Notes: generated by a model from the letters alone, not told the origin. Counted from the stretch's first letter, positions 43,245 through 52,191 are shown. The stretch: DNA of 64,000 nt from JAGWRA01 sp035534615 (GCA_035534615.1 DATLRO010000092.1:62001-126000); one strand, 5' to 3'. Numbers and translations: made by a program.

Positions 43245-44067
43245 CACCACGTTCGCCCGGCTGCGTCAGGACGGGCGGACGGGCCTGGTGACCTACGTCA
43301 CCGCGGGCGATCCCGATCTCGGGCGGTCGGGCGAGATCCTGCGCGCCCTGGATCGGGCCGGCGCCGATGTCCTCGAGGTCGGCGTGCCGTTCTCGGATCC
43401 GCTGGCCGACGGCCCGGTCATTCAGCGGGCGACGGAGCGGGCGCTCGCCGCGGGGGGAAGCCTGGCGGCCTCCCTCGATCTGATCGCGCGCGTGCGCGCC
43501 GGCGTCGGCGCGCCCATCGTCCTCTTCAGCTACGCCAATCCGCTGATGCGCATGGGCGTGGAGCGGTTCGCGGCGCGGGCGGCGGAGGCGGGCGTCGACG
43601 GCGTGCTGGTGCTCGACCTGCCGATCGAGGAGGCCGGCACGGTCCGGGAAACAGTCACCGCCGCCGGGCTCGACATGATCTTTCTGCTCAGCCCGACGAC
43701 CACGACGGAGCGGATTCGGCGGGCGGCGCAGCTGGGACGCGGGTTCCTGTACGGGATCTCCCGTCTCGGCGTCACGGGCGCCCGCGACACCATCGCGCCC
43801 GGCGCCGGCGACCTCGTCCGGCGCATCCGGGCGGAGACGACGATGCCGGTGGCGCTCGGGTTCGGCATCTCCAGCCCGGGCCACGTCCGGCAGGTCGGTG
43901 CCTGGGCGGATGCGGCCGTGGTCGGCAGCGGCCTGGTGAGCGTGATCGCGGAGGCGGGGCGGGCACCGGACCTGTGCGAGCGGGTCGAGGCGTACGTCCG
44001 CTGGCTCAAGGGACCGGCGGATCCGGCGGAGCGGGATGACGATCGACGAGTTGCGCCGGCGAATTGA
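43231..44067 (+). CDS. trpA: Tryptophan synthase alpha chain
   Basis: A 278-residue TIM barrel that releases indole from indole-3-glycerol phosphate and channels it to TrpB. Catalytic E49 and D60 lie in LEVGVPFSDPLADGPVIQ; GFGISSP binds phosphate. It overlaps trpB by 14 bases and the chorismate mutase gene by 32. Confidence 0.95.
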   Translation: MSRIDTTFARLRQDGRTGLVTYVTAGDPDLGRSGEILRALDRAGADVLEVGVPFSDPLADGPVIQRATERALAAGGSLAASLDLIARVRAGVGAPIVLFSYANPLMRMGVERFAARAAEAGVDGVLVLDLPIEEAGTVRETVTAAGLDMIFLLSPTTTTERIRRAAQLGRGFLYGISRLGVTGARDTIAPGAGDLVRRIRAETTMPVALGFGISSPGHVRQVGAWADAAVVGSGLVSVIAEAGRAPDLCERVEAYVRWLKGPADPAERDDDRRVAPAN

Positions 44068-44344
44068 CGGGGTGGACGAGCACCTGGTCCGCCTGCTCAA
44101 CGAGCGGGCCGCCTGCGCGCTCGCGATCGGCGAGCTGAAGCGCGCCGGGGGGCTCGCGGTGTATCAGCCGGCGCGGGAGGCCGACGTCCTGCGGCACGTC
44201 CGGGCGGTCGACGCGGGCATGGGCGGGCCCCTGGGCCCGGGGGCCATCGGGCGGCTGTTTGAGCGTATCATCGATGAAGCGCGTCGGATCGAGCGCGTCA
44301 GCGTCAGTGAGGACCGCGGGCCGTTGCGCCCGCAGGAACCGTGA
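44036..44344 (+). CDS. aroQ: Chorismate mutase (AroQ type)
   Basis: A 102-residue all-helical chorismate mutase that makes prephenate. The first helix IDELRRRIDGVDEHLVRLLNER has the active-site arginine and the typical spacing, followed by LAIGELKR. It is a stand-alone domain, so the prephenate branch to Tyr is served by three neighbouring genes rather than a fusion. Overlaps trpA by 32 bases and lies directly before the DAHP synthase gene. Confidence 0.92.
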   Translation: MTIDELRRRIDGVDEHLVRLLNERAACALAIGELKRAGGLAVYQPAREADVLRHVRAVDAGMGGPLGPGAIGRLFERIIDEARRIERVSVSEDRGPLRPQEP

Positions 44345-44427
44345 GGACGTCGATGCCGCAATCGGGACAGGGGCAGGGATCGGGCGCCGGGGCGCAGGCG
44401 GGCTGGGCCGGTGAGGGAGCTGCAGAC

Positions 44428-45498
44428 ATGGTCGTCGTGATGAAGGAACGGGCCGACGAGGCGCAGATCGTCAAGGTCGTGGAGCACCTGGTCGAGCTCG
44501 GCATGGACGTGCACCGGTCGACCGGCGCCACGCGGACGGTGATCGGCGCCGTCGGCCAGCGGCCGGTGGACCCGCGCCTCATCGAAATGATGGACGGCGT
44601 GCACGAGGTGCTGCGGATCTCCGAGCCGTACAAGCTCGCCAGCCGGACGTTCAAGCCGGAGAACACGGTGATCGTGCTGGATGACGTCCGGATCGGCGGC
44701 GACGAAGTGATCGTCATGGCCGGGCCCTGTTCGGCGGAAACCGAGGAGCAGGTCCATGCGACCGCGGCGGCGGTGAAGCGGGCCGGCGCGAAGGTCCTGC
44801 GGGGCGGCGCGTTCAAGCCCCGCAGCTCGCCCTACAGCTTCCAGGGGCTCGGCGAAGAAGGGCTCCGGATGCTGCGGTCGGCCGCGAGCGCCCACAATCT
44901 GAAGCTGGTCAGCGAGGTGATGGACGCGAGCCAGATCGAGCTGATCGATCGCTACTGCGACATCTTCCAGGTGGGCGCCCGCAACATGCAGAACTATTCG
45001 CTGCTGCGGGAGCTGGGGCGCGTGCGCAAGCCGGTGCTCCTGAAGCGGGGCATCTCGGCGACCATCGAGGAGTGGCTGCTGTCGGCCGAATACGTGCTCG
45101 GCGGCGGCAACAGCCAGGTCATCCTCTGCGAGCGCGGCATCCGCACCTTCGAGAGCTACACGCGCAACACGCTGGACATCTCGGCGATTCCGGTCGTGCA
45201 GCAGCTCAGCCACCTGCCTGTCCTGGTCGACCCGAGCCACGGCACGGGCCGCCGGGACAAGGTCGCGTCGATGGCCCGGGCGGCCGTGGCGGCCGGCGCC
45301 GACGGGCTGCTGATCGAAGTGCACTGCGACCCGGACCACGCGCTGAGCGACGGCGCGCAGTCGATGCTCCCGGCGCAGTTCGACCGGCTCATGGCCGAGC
45401 TGCGGATCATCGCGCCGGCGATCGGGCGGACGATCTGCGTGGAGCCGGCCGCGCGGCGCGGCTGGGGCGCGGGACGGTCGACCGTCGACACGCGCTGA
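44428..45498 (+). CDS. aroF: DAHP synthase (type Ib, with ferredoxin-like regulatory domain)
   Basis: About 356 residues; catalyses the entry step of the shikimate pathway. Residues 1-70 form the ferredoxin-like domain (VVVMKERADEAQIVKVVEHL) that in Thermotoga gives feedback inhibition by Tyr and Phe. The barrel has metal ligand C101 in MAGPCSAE, LRGGAFKPRSSPYSFQG, DPSHGTGR and EVHCDP. The start is set at ATG 44428, preceded by GAGGGAG (44413-44419) with good spacing and matching family N-termini; GTG 44341 (overlapping the aroQ stop) or ATG 44353 would add a Gly/Gln/Ala-rich stretch. KDO8P synthase is a relative but lacks this N-terminus. Confidence 0.93.
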   Translation: MVVVMKERADEAQIVKVVEHLVELGMDVHRSTGATRTVIGAVGQRPVDPRLIEMMDGVHEVLRISEPYKLASRTFKPENTVIVLDDVRIGGDEVIVMAGPCSAETEEQVHATAAAVKRAGAKVLRGGAFKPRSSPYSFQGLGEEGLRMLRSAASAHNLKLVSEVMDASQIELIDRYCDIFQVGARNMQNYSLLRELGRVRKPVLLKRGISATIEEWLLSAEYVLGGGNSQVILCERGIRTFESYTRNTLDISAIPVVQQLSHLPVLVDPSHGTGRRDKVASMARAAVAAGADGLLIEVHCDPDHALSDGAQSMLPAQFDRLMAELRIIAPAIGRTICVEPAARRGWGAGRSTVDTR

Positions 45499-45505
45499 TC
45501 CGGGC

Positions 45506-46399
45506 ATGGCCGGACCGGTCTCATCCCCGGGGCGCGGACCGGACGGGCCCGGGGCCGGCGTCATCGCCATCACCGGCCTCGGGCTGATCGGCGGGTCGAT
45601 CGCGTACGCCATCCGGCGGCGCTGGCCCGGAACGCGACTCATCGGCGTCGATCGGCCCGACGTCCTGCAGGACGCCCTCGCGCGCGGCGCCGTGACCGAG
45701 GCGGCCGGGCTCGACGGGCTGCGGCACGCCGACCTGGTCATCCTGGCCACTCCCATCAGCGAGATTCTCCGGGTGCTGGCCCGCCTGCCCGACCTCATGC
45801 CCGGATCGGCGGTGGTGACCGACACCGGCAGCACCAAGCAGGCGATCATGGCGGCGGCCGCCGGGCTGCCGGAACGGCTGGCGTTCGTGGGCGGCCACCC
45901 GGTCGCGGGTGATTCGCGCGGCGGCCTCGGGGCGGCGCGCGCCGATCTGTTCGACGGGCGGCCCTGGGTGCTGGTGCCCGGCTCGGCGCGGGCGTCGGCG
46001 GTGGAGCGGGTGGCGACGTTCATTGCGCGGCTCGGCGCCCGCCCGGCCCGGCTGGAAGCGGCGGACCACGACCGGCTGTTCGCCGCGGTGAGTCATCTGC
46101 CGCAGCTGGTGGCCAGCGTGCTGATGGCGACGGCCGGCTTGCGGGCGGGGGCGGAAGGGCTGCGCCTCGCGGGCGGCGGGCTGCGGGACACGACGCGGCT
46201 GGCGGCCAGTCCGCCGGGGATCTGGACGGATATCCTCGCGACGAACGCGGACGAGGTCACCGCCGCGATCGACGACCTGATCGCGCGGCTGCGCGCGGCG
46301 CGCGAGGATCTGCGGGCGCCGGCCGCCCTGGCGCGGCTGTTCGACGAGGCGCGGCGCTGGCGCGACGCGCTCGAAGACGGAGGCGACGGCGGGGCGTGA
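45506..46399 (+). CDS. tyrA: Prephenate dehydrogenase
   Basis: A 297-residue NAD-dependent enzyme that converts prephenate to 4-hydroxyphenylpyruvate for tyrosine. The nucleotide-binding GLGLIGGS (24-31), TDTGSTK, the catalytic-region GGHPVAG and SHLPQL are intact. It begins 7 bases after the DAHP synthase stop and completes the operon's Tyr branch. Arogenate dehydrogenase activity is possible, since the families overlap. Confidence 0.93.
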   Translation: MAGPVSSPGRGPDGPGAGVIAITGLGLIGGSIAYAIRRRWPGTRLIGVDRPDVLQDALARGAVTEAAGLDGLRHADLVILATPISEILRVLARLPDLMPGSAVVTDTGSTKQAIMAAAAGLPERLAFVGGHPVAGDSRGGLGAARADLFDGRPWVLVPGSARASAVERVATFIARLGARPARLEAADHDRLFAAVSHLPQLVASVLMATAGLRAGAEGLRLAGGGLRDTTRLAASPPGIWTDILATNADEVTAAIDDLIARLRAAREDLRAPAALARLFDEARRWRDALEDGGDGGA

Positions 46400-46476
46400 C
46401 ACGCGCCGGGCGCGGGCGCGCGCTGGAGAGGGCCGGCGGGCGCGTGATAGCATTGACGGACGGTGGATCGCCGAGT

Positions 46477-47172
46477 ATGAACAAGGTCCTCAGCAGCGCC
46501 GCGGACGCGGTCGCCCTCATCCCGGACGGCGCGACGATCATGATGGGCGGGTTCGGGCTGTGCGGCATCCCCGAACACCTGATCGCGGCGCTGCACGCCC
46601 GCGGCACCCGGGATCTCACGGTCATCAGCAACAACGCCGGCGTGGACGACTTCGGCATCGGCGTCCTGCTGCGCTCGCGGCAGGTGAAGAAGATGATCGC
46701 GAGCTACGTCGGCGAGAACAAGGAATTCGAGCGGCAGTTCATCGCCGGCGAGCTGGACGTCGAGCTGGTGCCGCAGGGGACGCTCGCCGAGCGGATTCGC
46801 GCGGGCGGCGCCGGCATCGGCGGGTTCTTCACGCCGACCGGCTACGGCACCGTGATCGCCGACGGGAAGGAAACGCGGCTGATCGACGGCCGGCCCTGCG
46901 TGCTGGAGATGCCGCTGCACGCCGACTTCGCGTTCGTCAAGGCGTGGCGCGGGGATCGGAAGGGGAATCTTGTCTACCGGCGGACCGCCCGCAACTTCAA
47001 CCCGATGATGGCGACCGCCGCGGCCGTGACGATCGCCGAGGTCGAAGAGCTCGTCGAGCCGGGCGCCCTCGACGCCGACGCCATCGTCACGCCGGGGATC
47101 TTCGTGCGGCACATCCTGCAGGGCGGCCGCTACGAGAAGCGGATCGAGAAGCGGACCGTCCGGACGGCGTGA
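46477..47172 (+). CDS. scoA: 3-oxoacid CoA-transferase subunit A
   Basis: A 231-residue alpha subunit of a class I CoA-transferase (acetoacetate:succinyl-CoA type). MMGGFGLCGIPEHLI and GVDDFGIGVLL are characteristic. The ATG at 46477 matches the family N-terminus; a GTG at 46396 would overlap tyrA. It follows tyrA by 77 bases and precedes the beta subunit by 46, so it may be read from the aromatic operon promoter or from its own, which I could not identify. Confidence 0.92.
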   Translation: MNKVLSSAADAVALIPDGATIMMGGFGLCGIPEHLIAALHARGTRDLTVISNNAGVDDFGIGVLLRSRQVKKMIASYVGENKEFERQFIAGELDVELVPQGTLAERIRAGGAGIGGFFTPTGYGTVIADGKETRLIDGRPCVLEMPLHADFAFVKAWRGDRKGNLVYRRTARNFNPMMATAAAVTIAEVEELVEPGALDADAIVTPGIFVRHILQGGRYEKRIEKRTVRTA

Positions 47173-47218
47173 CGGCGGCCGCGGGCGGCCGTGCCGGCCG
47201 GCCGGCAGGGGAGCAATC

Positions 47219-47866
47219 GTGGACAAGCGGGAGCGGATCGTGCGGCGCGTGGCGAAGGAGCTGAAGGACGGCGACTACGTGAACCTCGGCATCGGCCTGC
47301 CGACGCTCGTCGCCAACTTCGTGCCGCCCGGCGTCGACATCACGCTGCACTCGGAGAACGGCCTGCTCGGCGTCGGCCCGTACCCGTTCGACGCGGAGGT
47401 CGATCCGGATCTGATCAACGCCGGCAAGGAGACGGTCACCGAGACGCCCGGCAGTTCCTATTTCAGCAGCGCCGATTCCTTCGCGATGGTCCGCGGCGGC
47501 CACATCGATCTCACCGTGCTCGGCGCGCTCCAGATCGACCAGCACGGCAACCTCGCCAACTGGATGATCCCCGGCAAGATGGTCAAGGGGATGGGCGGCG
47601 CCATGGATCTGGTCGCCGGCGCGAAGAAGGTGATCGTGGCCATGGAGCACACCACCCGGGAGGGGGGCGCCAAGATCCTGCGCCAGTGCAGCCTGCCGCT
47701 CACCGGCGTGAACGTCGTCGACATGATCGTCACCGAGCTCGCGGTGATCGACGTCACGGATCGCGGGCTCGTCCTCAGAGAGATCGCCGACGGCGTCGAC
47801 CTCGAGGACGTGACGAAGGCCACCGAAGCCGAGCTGACGATCGCGGCCCCGCTCGGCCGGTTCTGA
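47219..47866 (+). CDS. scoB: 3-oxoacid CoA-transferase subunit B
   Basis: A 215-residue beta subunit. The catalytic glutamate is E46 in LHSENGLLG; LGIGLPTLVANFVP and GSSYFSSADSFAMVRGGHID are typical. GTG at 47219 is preceded by AGGGGAG. With subunit A it transfers CoA to acetoacetate, forming acetoacetyl-CoA for the thiolase encoded 49 bases downstream. Confidence 0.93.
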   Translation: MDKRERIVRRVAKELKDGDYVNLGIGLPTLVANFVPPGVDITLHSENGLLGVGPYPFDAEVDPDLINAGKETVTETPGSSYFSSADSFAMVRGGHIDLTVLGALQIDQHGNLANWMIPGKMVKGMGGAMDLVAGAKKVIVAMEHTTREGGAKILRQCSLPLTGVNVVDMIVTELAVIDVTDRGLVLREIADGVDLEDVTKATEAELTIAAPLGRF

Positions 47867-47915
47867 AGGCGCGGGGCCGTCCGGCCATTCCTCCTGAGAC
47901 AGACAGAGGCCATTC

Positions 47916-49097
47916 ATGAGTACCGCGGTGATTGTGAGTGCCTGCCGCACGGCCATCGGGTCGTTCGGCGGCGTGTTCAAGGACCTGACGGCCGTCGATC
48001 TGGGCGCGGTCGTGGTGAAGGAAGCGCTGGCGCGCGCCGGCGCGGACCCGGCCGCCGTCGGTGACGTCATCCTGGGCTGCGTGCTGCAGGCGGGCGCCGG
48101 CATGAACGTGGCGCGGCAGGCCGCCATCCAGGCCGGGCTGCCGGTCGAGGTGCCGGCGGAAACGATCAATCGCGTCTGCGGATCGGGGCTGCAGGCGGTC
48201 GCGCATGCCGTCGAAGCGATCCATCTCGGCGACGTCGACCTGGTCGTCGCGGGCGGCACCGAGTCGATGACCGGCGCGCCCTACCTGCTGAAGGGCGCGC
48301 GCTGGGGCTACCGGATGGGCAACGGCCAGGTCGTCGATTCCATGCTGAACGAGGGGCTGACCTGCGCGCTGAAGAGCTGCCACATGGGCCTGACCGCCGA
48401 GGAGGTCGCCGCCCGCTTCGGCGTGACCCGCGAGGCGCAGGACGCGTTCTCGGCGGACAGCCAGCAGCGGGCCGAGCGGGCGATCGCCGGAGGGGCGTTC
48501 AAGGCGGAAATCGTCGCCGTCGAGGTGCCGCAGAAGAAGGGCCCGGCCGTGCGGATCGACGCGGACGAATACCCGCGCGCCGGGACGACGGCGGAGAAGC
48601 TGGCGGGGCTGAAGGCGGCGTTCCGGAAGGACGGTTCGGTCACGGCCGGCAACGCCTCGGGTATCAACGATGGCGCCGCCGCGCTCGTCGTCGCCTCCGA
48701 CGCGCGCGCGAAGGCGCTCGGCCGTCCCCCGCTCGCCCGCGTGCTCGCCCACGCGGTGACCGGCGTCGACCCGATGATCATGGGCATGGGACCGGTGTCG
48801 GCCGTCCGGAAGGCGGTCGGCCGCGCGGGCCTGACGCTGAACGACATCGACCTGTTCGAGCTCAACGAAGCGTTCGCGGCCCAGTCGGTGGCGGTGGTCC
48901 GTGAGCTCGGCCTCGACGCCGCGCGCGTCAACGTGAACGGCGGCGCGATCGCGCTCGGGCATCCGATCGGCGCCAGCGGCGCCAGGATTCTGACCACCCT
49001 GCTGTACGCCATGAAGGCGAGAGGCGCCCGCCGGGGCCTGGCCGGCCTGTGCATCGGCGGCGGGATGGGCATCGCCATGGTGGTCGAAGCGGTCTGA
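47916..49097 (+). CDS. atoB: Acetyl-CoA acetyltransferase (thiolase)
   Basis: A 393-residue thiolase that splits acetoacetyl-CoA into two acetyl-CoA (or the reverse). Nucleophile C88 in NRVCGSGLQA, the His in GHPIGASGARI and the C-terminal acid/base Cys in CIGGGMGIAM are all present. With scoAB it completes acetoacetate use. A short-chain biosynthetic type is likeliest from length and sequence. Confidence 0.94.
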   Translation: MSTAVIVSACRTAIGSFGGVFKDLTAVDLGAVVVKEALARAGADPAAVGDVILGCVLQAGAGMNVARQAAIQAGLPVEVPAETINRVCGSGLQAVAHAVEAIHLGDVDLVVAGGTESMTGAPYLLKGARWGYRMGNGQVVDSMLNEGLTCALKSCHMGLTAEEVAARFGVTREAQDAFSADSQQRAERAIAGGAFKAEIVAVEVPQKKGPAVRIDADEYPRAGTTAEKLAGLKAAFRKDGSVTAGNASGINDGAAALVVASDARAKALGRPPLARVLAHAVTGVDPMIMGMGPVSAVRKAVGRAGLTLNDIDLFELNEAFAAQSVAVVRELGLDAARVNVNGGAIALGHPIGASGARILTTLLYAMKARGARRGLAGLCIGGGMGIAMVVEAV

Positions 49098-49100
49098 GCC

Positions 49101-49565
49101 ATGGAGGAGCGGGTCCGGATCGCGCGTGGCGCGCTCCGCGCCATTCTGGCGCACGCCCGCGCGGCCGCGCCGGACGAGTGTTGCGGCCTGCTCGTGGGCC
49201 GTCCGGACGGCATCGAGCGGGCCGTCGCCGCCCGCAATCTCTCGGACAGCCGGACCCGCTACCTCATCGATCCCCGCCAGCATTTCGCCGCCATCCGCGC
49301 GGCCCGTGAGGCCGGGCGCGCGGTCGTCGGCTTCTATCATTCGCATCCGTCCAGCGCGCCGATTCCGTCCGACCGGGATCTGGCCGAAGCGACCTACCCC
49401 GACGCCGTCTATCTGATCGCCGGACGGACGCCGCGTGGCACGTTGAGCCGCGTCCGGGCGTTCCGGCTCGAGGCCGGCCGGTTCAGGGAAGTCGTGCTGA
49501 GACCGCTGGCGGACGAGGCCGTCGGCCCTCAGCCGCGGAAGGGGACGGCGACCCTGCCGCAGTGA
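49101..49565 (+). CDS. JAMM/Mpn-fold metallopeptidase (M67 type)
   Basis: A 154-residue zinc metalloprotease with the full JAMM signature: E26 in DECCGLL, H80-S-H82-P83, S90 and D93 (HSHPSSAPIPSDRDL). Small bacterial members (Mec/QbsD-like) trim ubiquitin-like sulfur carriers such as CysO or ThiS, allowing sulfur transfer to amino acids or cofactors. No ubiquitin-like protein or E1-like gene is adjacent. It follows the thiolase by 3 bases. Confidence 0.88.
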   Translation: MEERVRIARGALRAILAHARAAAPDECCGLLVGRPDGIERAVAARNLSDSRTRYLIDPRQHFAAIRAAREAGRAVVGFYHSHPSSAPIPSDRDLAEATYPDAVYLIAGRTPRGTLSRVRAFRLEAGRFREVVLRPLADEAVGPQPRKGTATLPQ

Positions 49566-49644
49566 CGGCCGCCCGGCGTGGCAGACGCGACAGACGCCGG
49601 CGGAAGCCGGCTGAGATCGAGGGGAAGGCGGTCGAGTGCGATCG

Positions 49645-50142
49645 TCAGCGCCAGCCGCCGGGACCCGTGCCGAGGCCCGGACGTACGAGCACCAGGCTGC
49701 TCGCCTTGGCGATGACCTTGCCGTCCTTCTTCAGCATGAAGAAGATGCGATAGTGTCCGGGCTCCCGGTACGTGTGCTCGACCGAGTAGTGACGCTGGAT
49801 CTGGCTCTTGCCGGCCTGGTACGGATCACAGTCGTTGCTGGCTTCAGAGGTCGTGCCGTCACCCCAGTTCCATTCGACCGTGGGGCAGTAGTACGCCTCG
49901 TAGTCGTCCGGCCCCCCCTCGAGGTCGGCGTACACGGAGATGCGGGAGGGGGAAAACGAAATGGTCGGGGTTGCGCGGACGGCGAGCCTGGGTGGTTTGA
50001 TTTCCTTGGCCCGGTCGGTCTTCGTGGCAGGGGCGGCGAGCGCGGTGCGGCCGGCCGCGATCGCCGGTCCCCAGAGTCCGAACGATGCAATCAGGGCACC
50101 GAAAACGAGCCGCCGTGCGAGCCGTCTGTGACAGTACCGCAT
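49645..50142 (-). CDS. Exported protein with PKD-like domain
   Basis: A 165-residue protein with a signal peptide (basic start, hydrophobic about 10-28). The mature part contains a PKD-type beta-sandwich motif: WNWGDGTTSE followed by VEHTYREPGHYRIFF, the hallmark of PKD repeats that mediate surface contacts. AAGGAA upstream supports the ATG at 50142 (50148 also possible). Several Cys residues in CPTVEWNWGDG and SNDCDPY could form a disulfide. Role unknown. Confidence 0.75.
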   Translation of the reverse strand: MRYCHRRLARRLVFGALIASFGLWGPAIAAGRTALAAPATKTDRAKEIKPPRLAVRATPTISFSPSRISVYADLEGGPDDYEAYYCPTVEWNWGDGTTSEASNDCDPYQAGKSQIQRHYSVEHTYREPGHYRIFFMLKKDGKVIAKASSLVLVRPGLGTGPGGWR

Positions 50143-50337
50143 GGTCATTTCCTTGCTCAATGGCGGGTAAAACATCAGGCGTCATTGTACCGTCACTTTC
50201 GCCCCGCCGGCAACCCTCTCGCCGCCCCGGCGCCGTCCAACTGACCGGCGCTGCCGCCGCCGGCGTCCCTCCGCCGGTTGCACGCTGGCGCCGGTCGGCC
50301 GGTGCCGGAGCGAGAGGCAATGGGGGATAATGTCCGG

Positions 50338-51891
50338 ATGACTTCGATGGGATTCTCGCGCGCATTTGATGTCACGGGGGCGGACCTGCCGGCGATCGAC
50401 ACCGAGCTGCTGGCCGTGCCGATCTTCGAGGACGAGCCGCTCGATGGCCTCGCGGATTCGAGCGCGGCCACCGGCGGGGAGATTGCCCGGGCGCTCGCGT
50501 CCGGAGAAATCCGAGGCCGGCTGTACGACCTGTTCGTCGCGCCGGTGACCGATGCACGCTGGCGCGCGAAGCGCATTGCGCTGGTGGGCGCCGGGCGGCG
50601 GGACGCATTCTCAGGCGACGTGCTTCGCCGGCTGGCGGCCACGGTCGGACTGGCGGCGCGGCAGCGCCGGGTGACGCGCGTCGCGCTGGTCGGCCGGGGC
50701 GTTCGCGGCGTGGCCGATCCGTACGCCGGCCCGCTGGACCCAGCCGAGGCGGGACAGGGAATGGCCGAGGGGCTCACGCTGGCCGAGTTCGACGTCGGCT
50801 CCTACAAGACGCAGGACCCGTCGCCGGCCGCGCTCGAGCAGGTGGCGATCGCGGTGCCGGGCATGCCGCCGGCGGCGCTCGAGGGCATGGTGCGGGCCGT
50901 CTCGCGCGGGCGGCTGCTGGGGGACTGCAGCAACCTGTCGCGCGGCCTGGCCAACGAGCCGGGGAATACGCTCACGCCGCGCGAGTTCGCGGCGCGGGCC
51001 GAGCGGATCGCCGGCGAGGCGGGCGTGCAGGTCGAGATCCTGGACGAGCGGCGCATCGAGGAACTCGGCATGGGCCTGCTGCTCGGCGTCGGGCGCGGGA
51101 GTCACGAGCCGCCCCGGCTCATGGCGTTCAGGTACGAGCCGGCCGGCGCTCCGGCGGGACCGGTGCTGGGCCTGGTGGGGAAGGGCGTGACGTTCGACAC
51201 CGGAGGTATCTCCATCAAGCCGGCCGAGGGCATGGAGCGGATGAAGGACGACATGGCGGGCGGCGCCGCGGTCGTCTGCGCCATGAGGGCGATTGCCGCC
51301 CTGCAGGCGCCGATCCGGGTGGTCGGGGTGGTACCGGCGGTGGAGAACATGCCGGGCGGCCGGGCGATCCGGCCGGGTGACATCCTGCGGAGCGCCTGCG
51401 GCAAGACCGTCGAGGTGATCAATACGGATGCCGAAGGGCGCCTCATTCTGGGCGACGGGCTCTGGTACGCCCAGCGGCTGGGAGCGACGCATCTGGTGGA
51501 TGTCGCGACGCTCACCGGTGCCGTGGTGGTCGCGCTGGGAAAGCTGACCTGCGGGTTGTTCGGCACGCCGCCGGCGTGGGTCGAGCAGGTGCGCCGGGTG
51601 GCCGAGCGGGCCGGCGATCGTCCGTGGCCCATGCCGCTCGTCGAGGAATACCGGGAGCAGCTGAAGAGCGAGATCGCCGACTTCACGAACTCCGGCGGCC
51701 GGCCGGGCGGATCGATCACGGCGGCGCTGTTCCTGAAGGAATTCGCCGGAGGGCTGCCGTGGGCCCACCTGGACATTGCGGGAACGGCCTGGACGGAGGA
51801 GACGCGGCCCTGGATGCCGAAGGGGCCGACCGGCGCGGCGGTCCGGACGCTGGCGGAACTCGCCTTTACGAGCAGGGACTGGCCCGCCTGA
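50338..51891 (+). CDS. pepA: Leucyl aminopeptidase (M17)
   Basis: A 517-residue (ATG 50338; ATG 50320 and 50347 are alternatives) cytosolic aminopeptidase with an N-terminal macro-like domain and a C-terminal dizinc catalytic domain. GKGVTFDTGGISIKP (near 284), KDDMAGGAAV and NTDAEGRLIL (near 361) hold the metal ligands and catalytic residues of the M17 family. It removes N-terminal residues during protein turnover. Apparently monocistronic, divergent from the PKD gene. Confidence 0.93.
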   Translation: MTSMGFSRAFDVTGADLPAIDTELLAVPIFEDEPLDGLADSSAATGGEIARALASGEIRGRLYDLFVAPVTDARWRAKRIALVGAGRRDAFSGDVLRRLAATVGLAARQRRVTRVALVGRGVRGVADPYAGPLDPAEAGQGMAEGLTLAEFDVGSYKTQDPSPAALEQVAIAVPGMPPAALEGMVRAVSRGRLLGDCSNLSRGLANEPGNTLTPREFAARAERIAGEAGVQVEILDERRIEELGMGLLLGVGRGSHEPPRLMAFRYEPAGAPAGPVLGLVGKGVTFDTGGISIKPAEGMERMKDDMAGGAAVVCAMRAIAALQAPIRVVGVVPAVENMPGGRAIRPGDILRSACGKTVEVINTDAEGRLILGDGLWYAQRLGATHLVDVATLTGAVVVALGKLTCGLFGTPPAWVEQVRRVAERAGDRPWPMPLVEEYREQLKSEIADFTNSGGRPGGSITAALFLKEFAGGLPWAHLDIAGTAWTEETRPWMPKGPTGAAVRTLAELAFTSRDWPA

Positions 51892-51914
51892 GCCGCCGGC
51901 GGTAAAATCAAAGC

Positions 51915-52160
51915 GTGGGACTTCTTCAGATCGCCCAGTCGTCGGCCCCCATCATGGTGGATGTGGGCCATGCGCCGGCGCCGAAGGCGCCCGGCCTGGC
52001 GGAGGTCCTGGTCGCAGCGGTCGGCTTCACCGGCGTGCTGCTGATCGGGGCCGCCCTGTTCGGCCTGGCGCTCGGGGCCCTCTTCATTGCCTATCACCGC
52101 CTGCGGCCGGGCAACCGCTTCAACGGCGAGACGGCCGCGCAGACACGACTGAACATCTGA
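51915..52160 (+). CDS. Small single-pass membrane protein
   Basis: An 81-residue protein with one hydrophobic helix (about 32-58, EVLVAAVGFTGVLLIGAALF) flanked by a Pro/Ala-rich N-terminus and a basic C-terminus (YHRLRPGN). It begins with GTG 24 bases after pepA. No family recognised; membrane topology is the only clear property. Confidence 0.55.
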   Translation: MGLLQIAQSSAPIMVDVGHAPAPKAPGLAEVLVAAVGFTGVLLIGAALFGLALGALFIAYHRLRPGNRFNGETAAQTRLNI

Positions 52161-52191
52161 CGGCGGCCGGCCTGGGCGCGGCGCGCCCGGG

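Noticed and set aside
46453..46481. TTGACG-17-TATGAA as a promoter for scoA
   Set aside because: The -10 would overlap the scoA start codon, so a transcript from it could not encode the conserved N-terminus.
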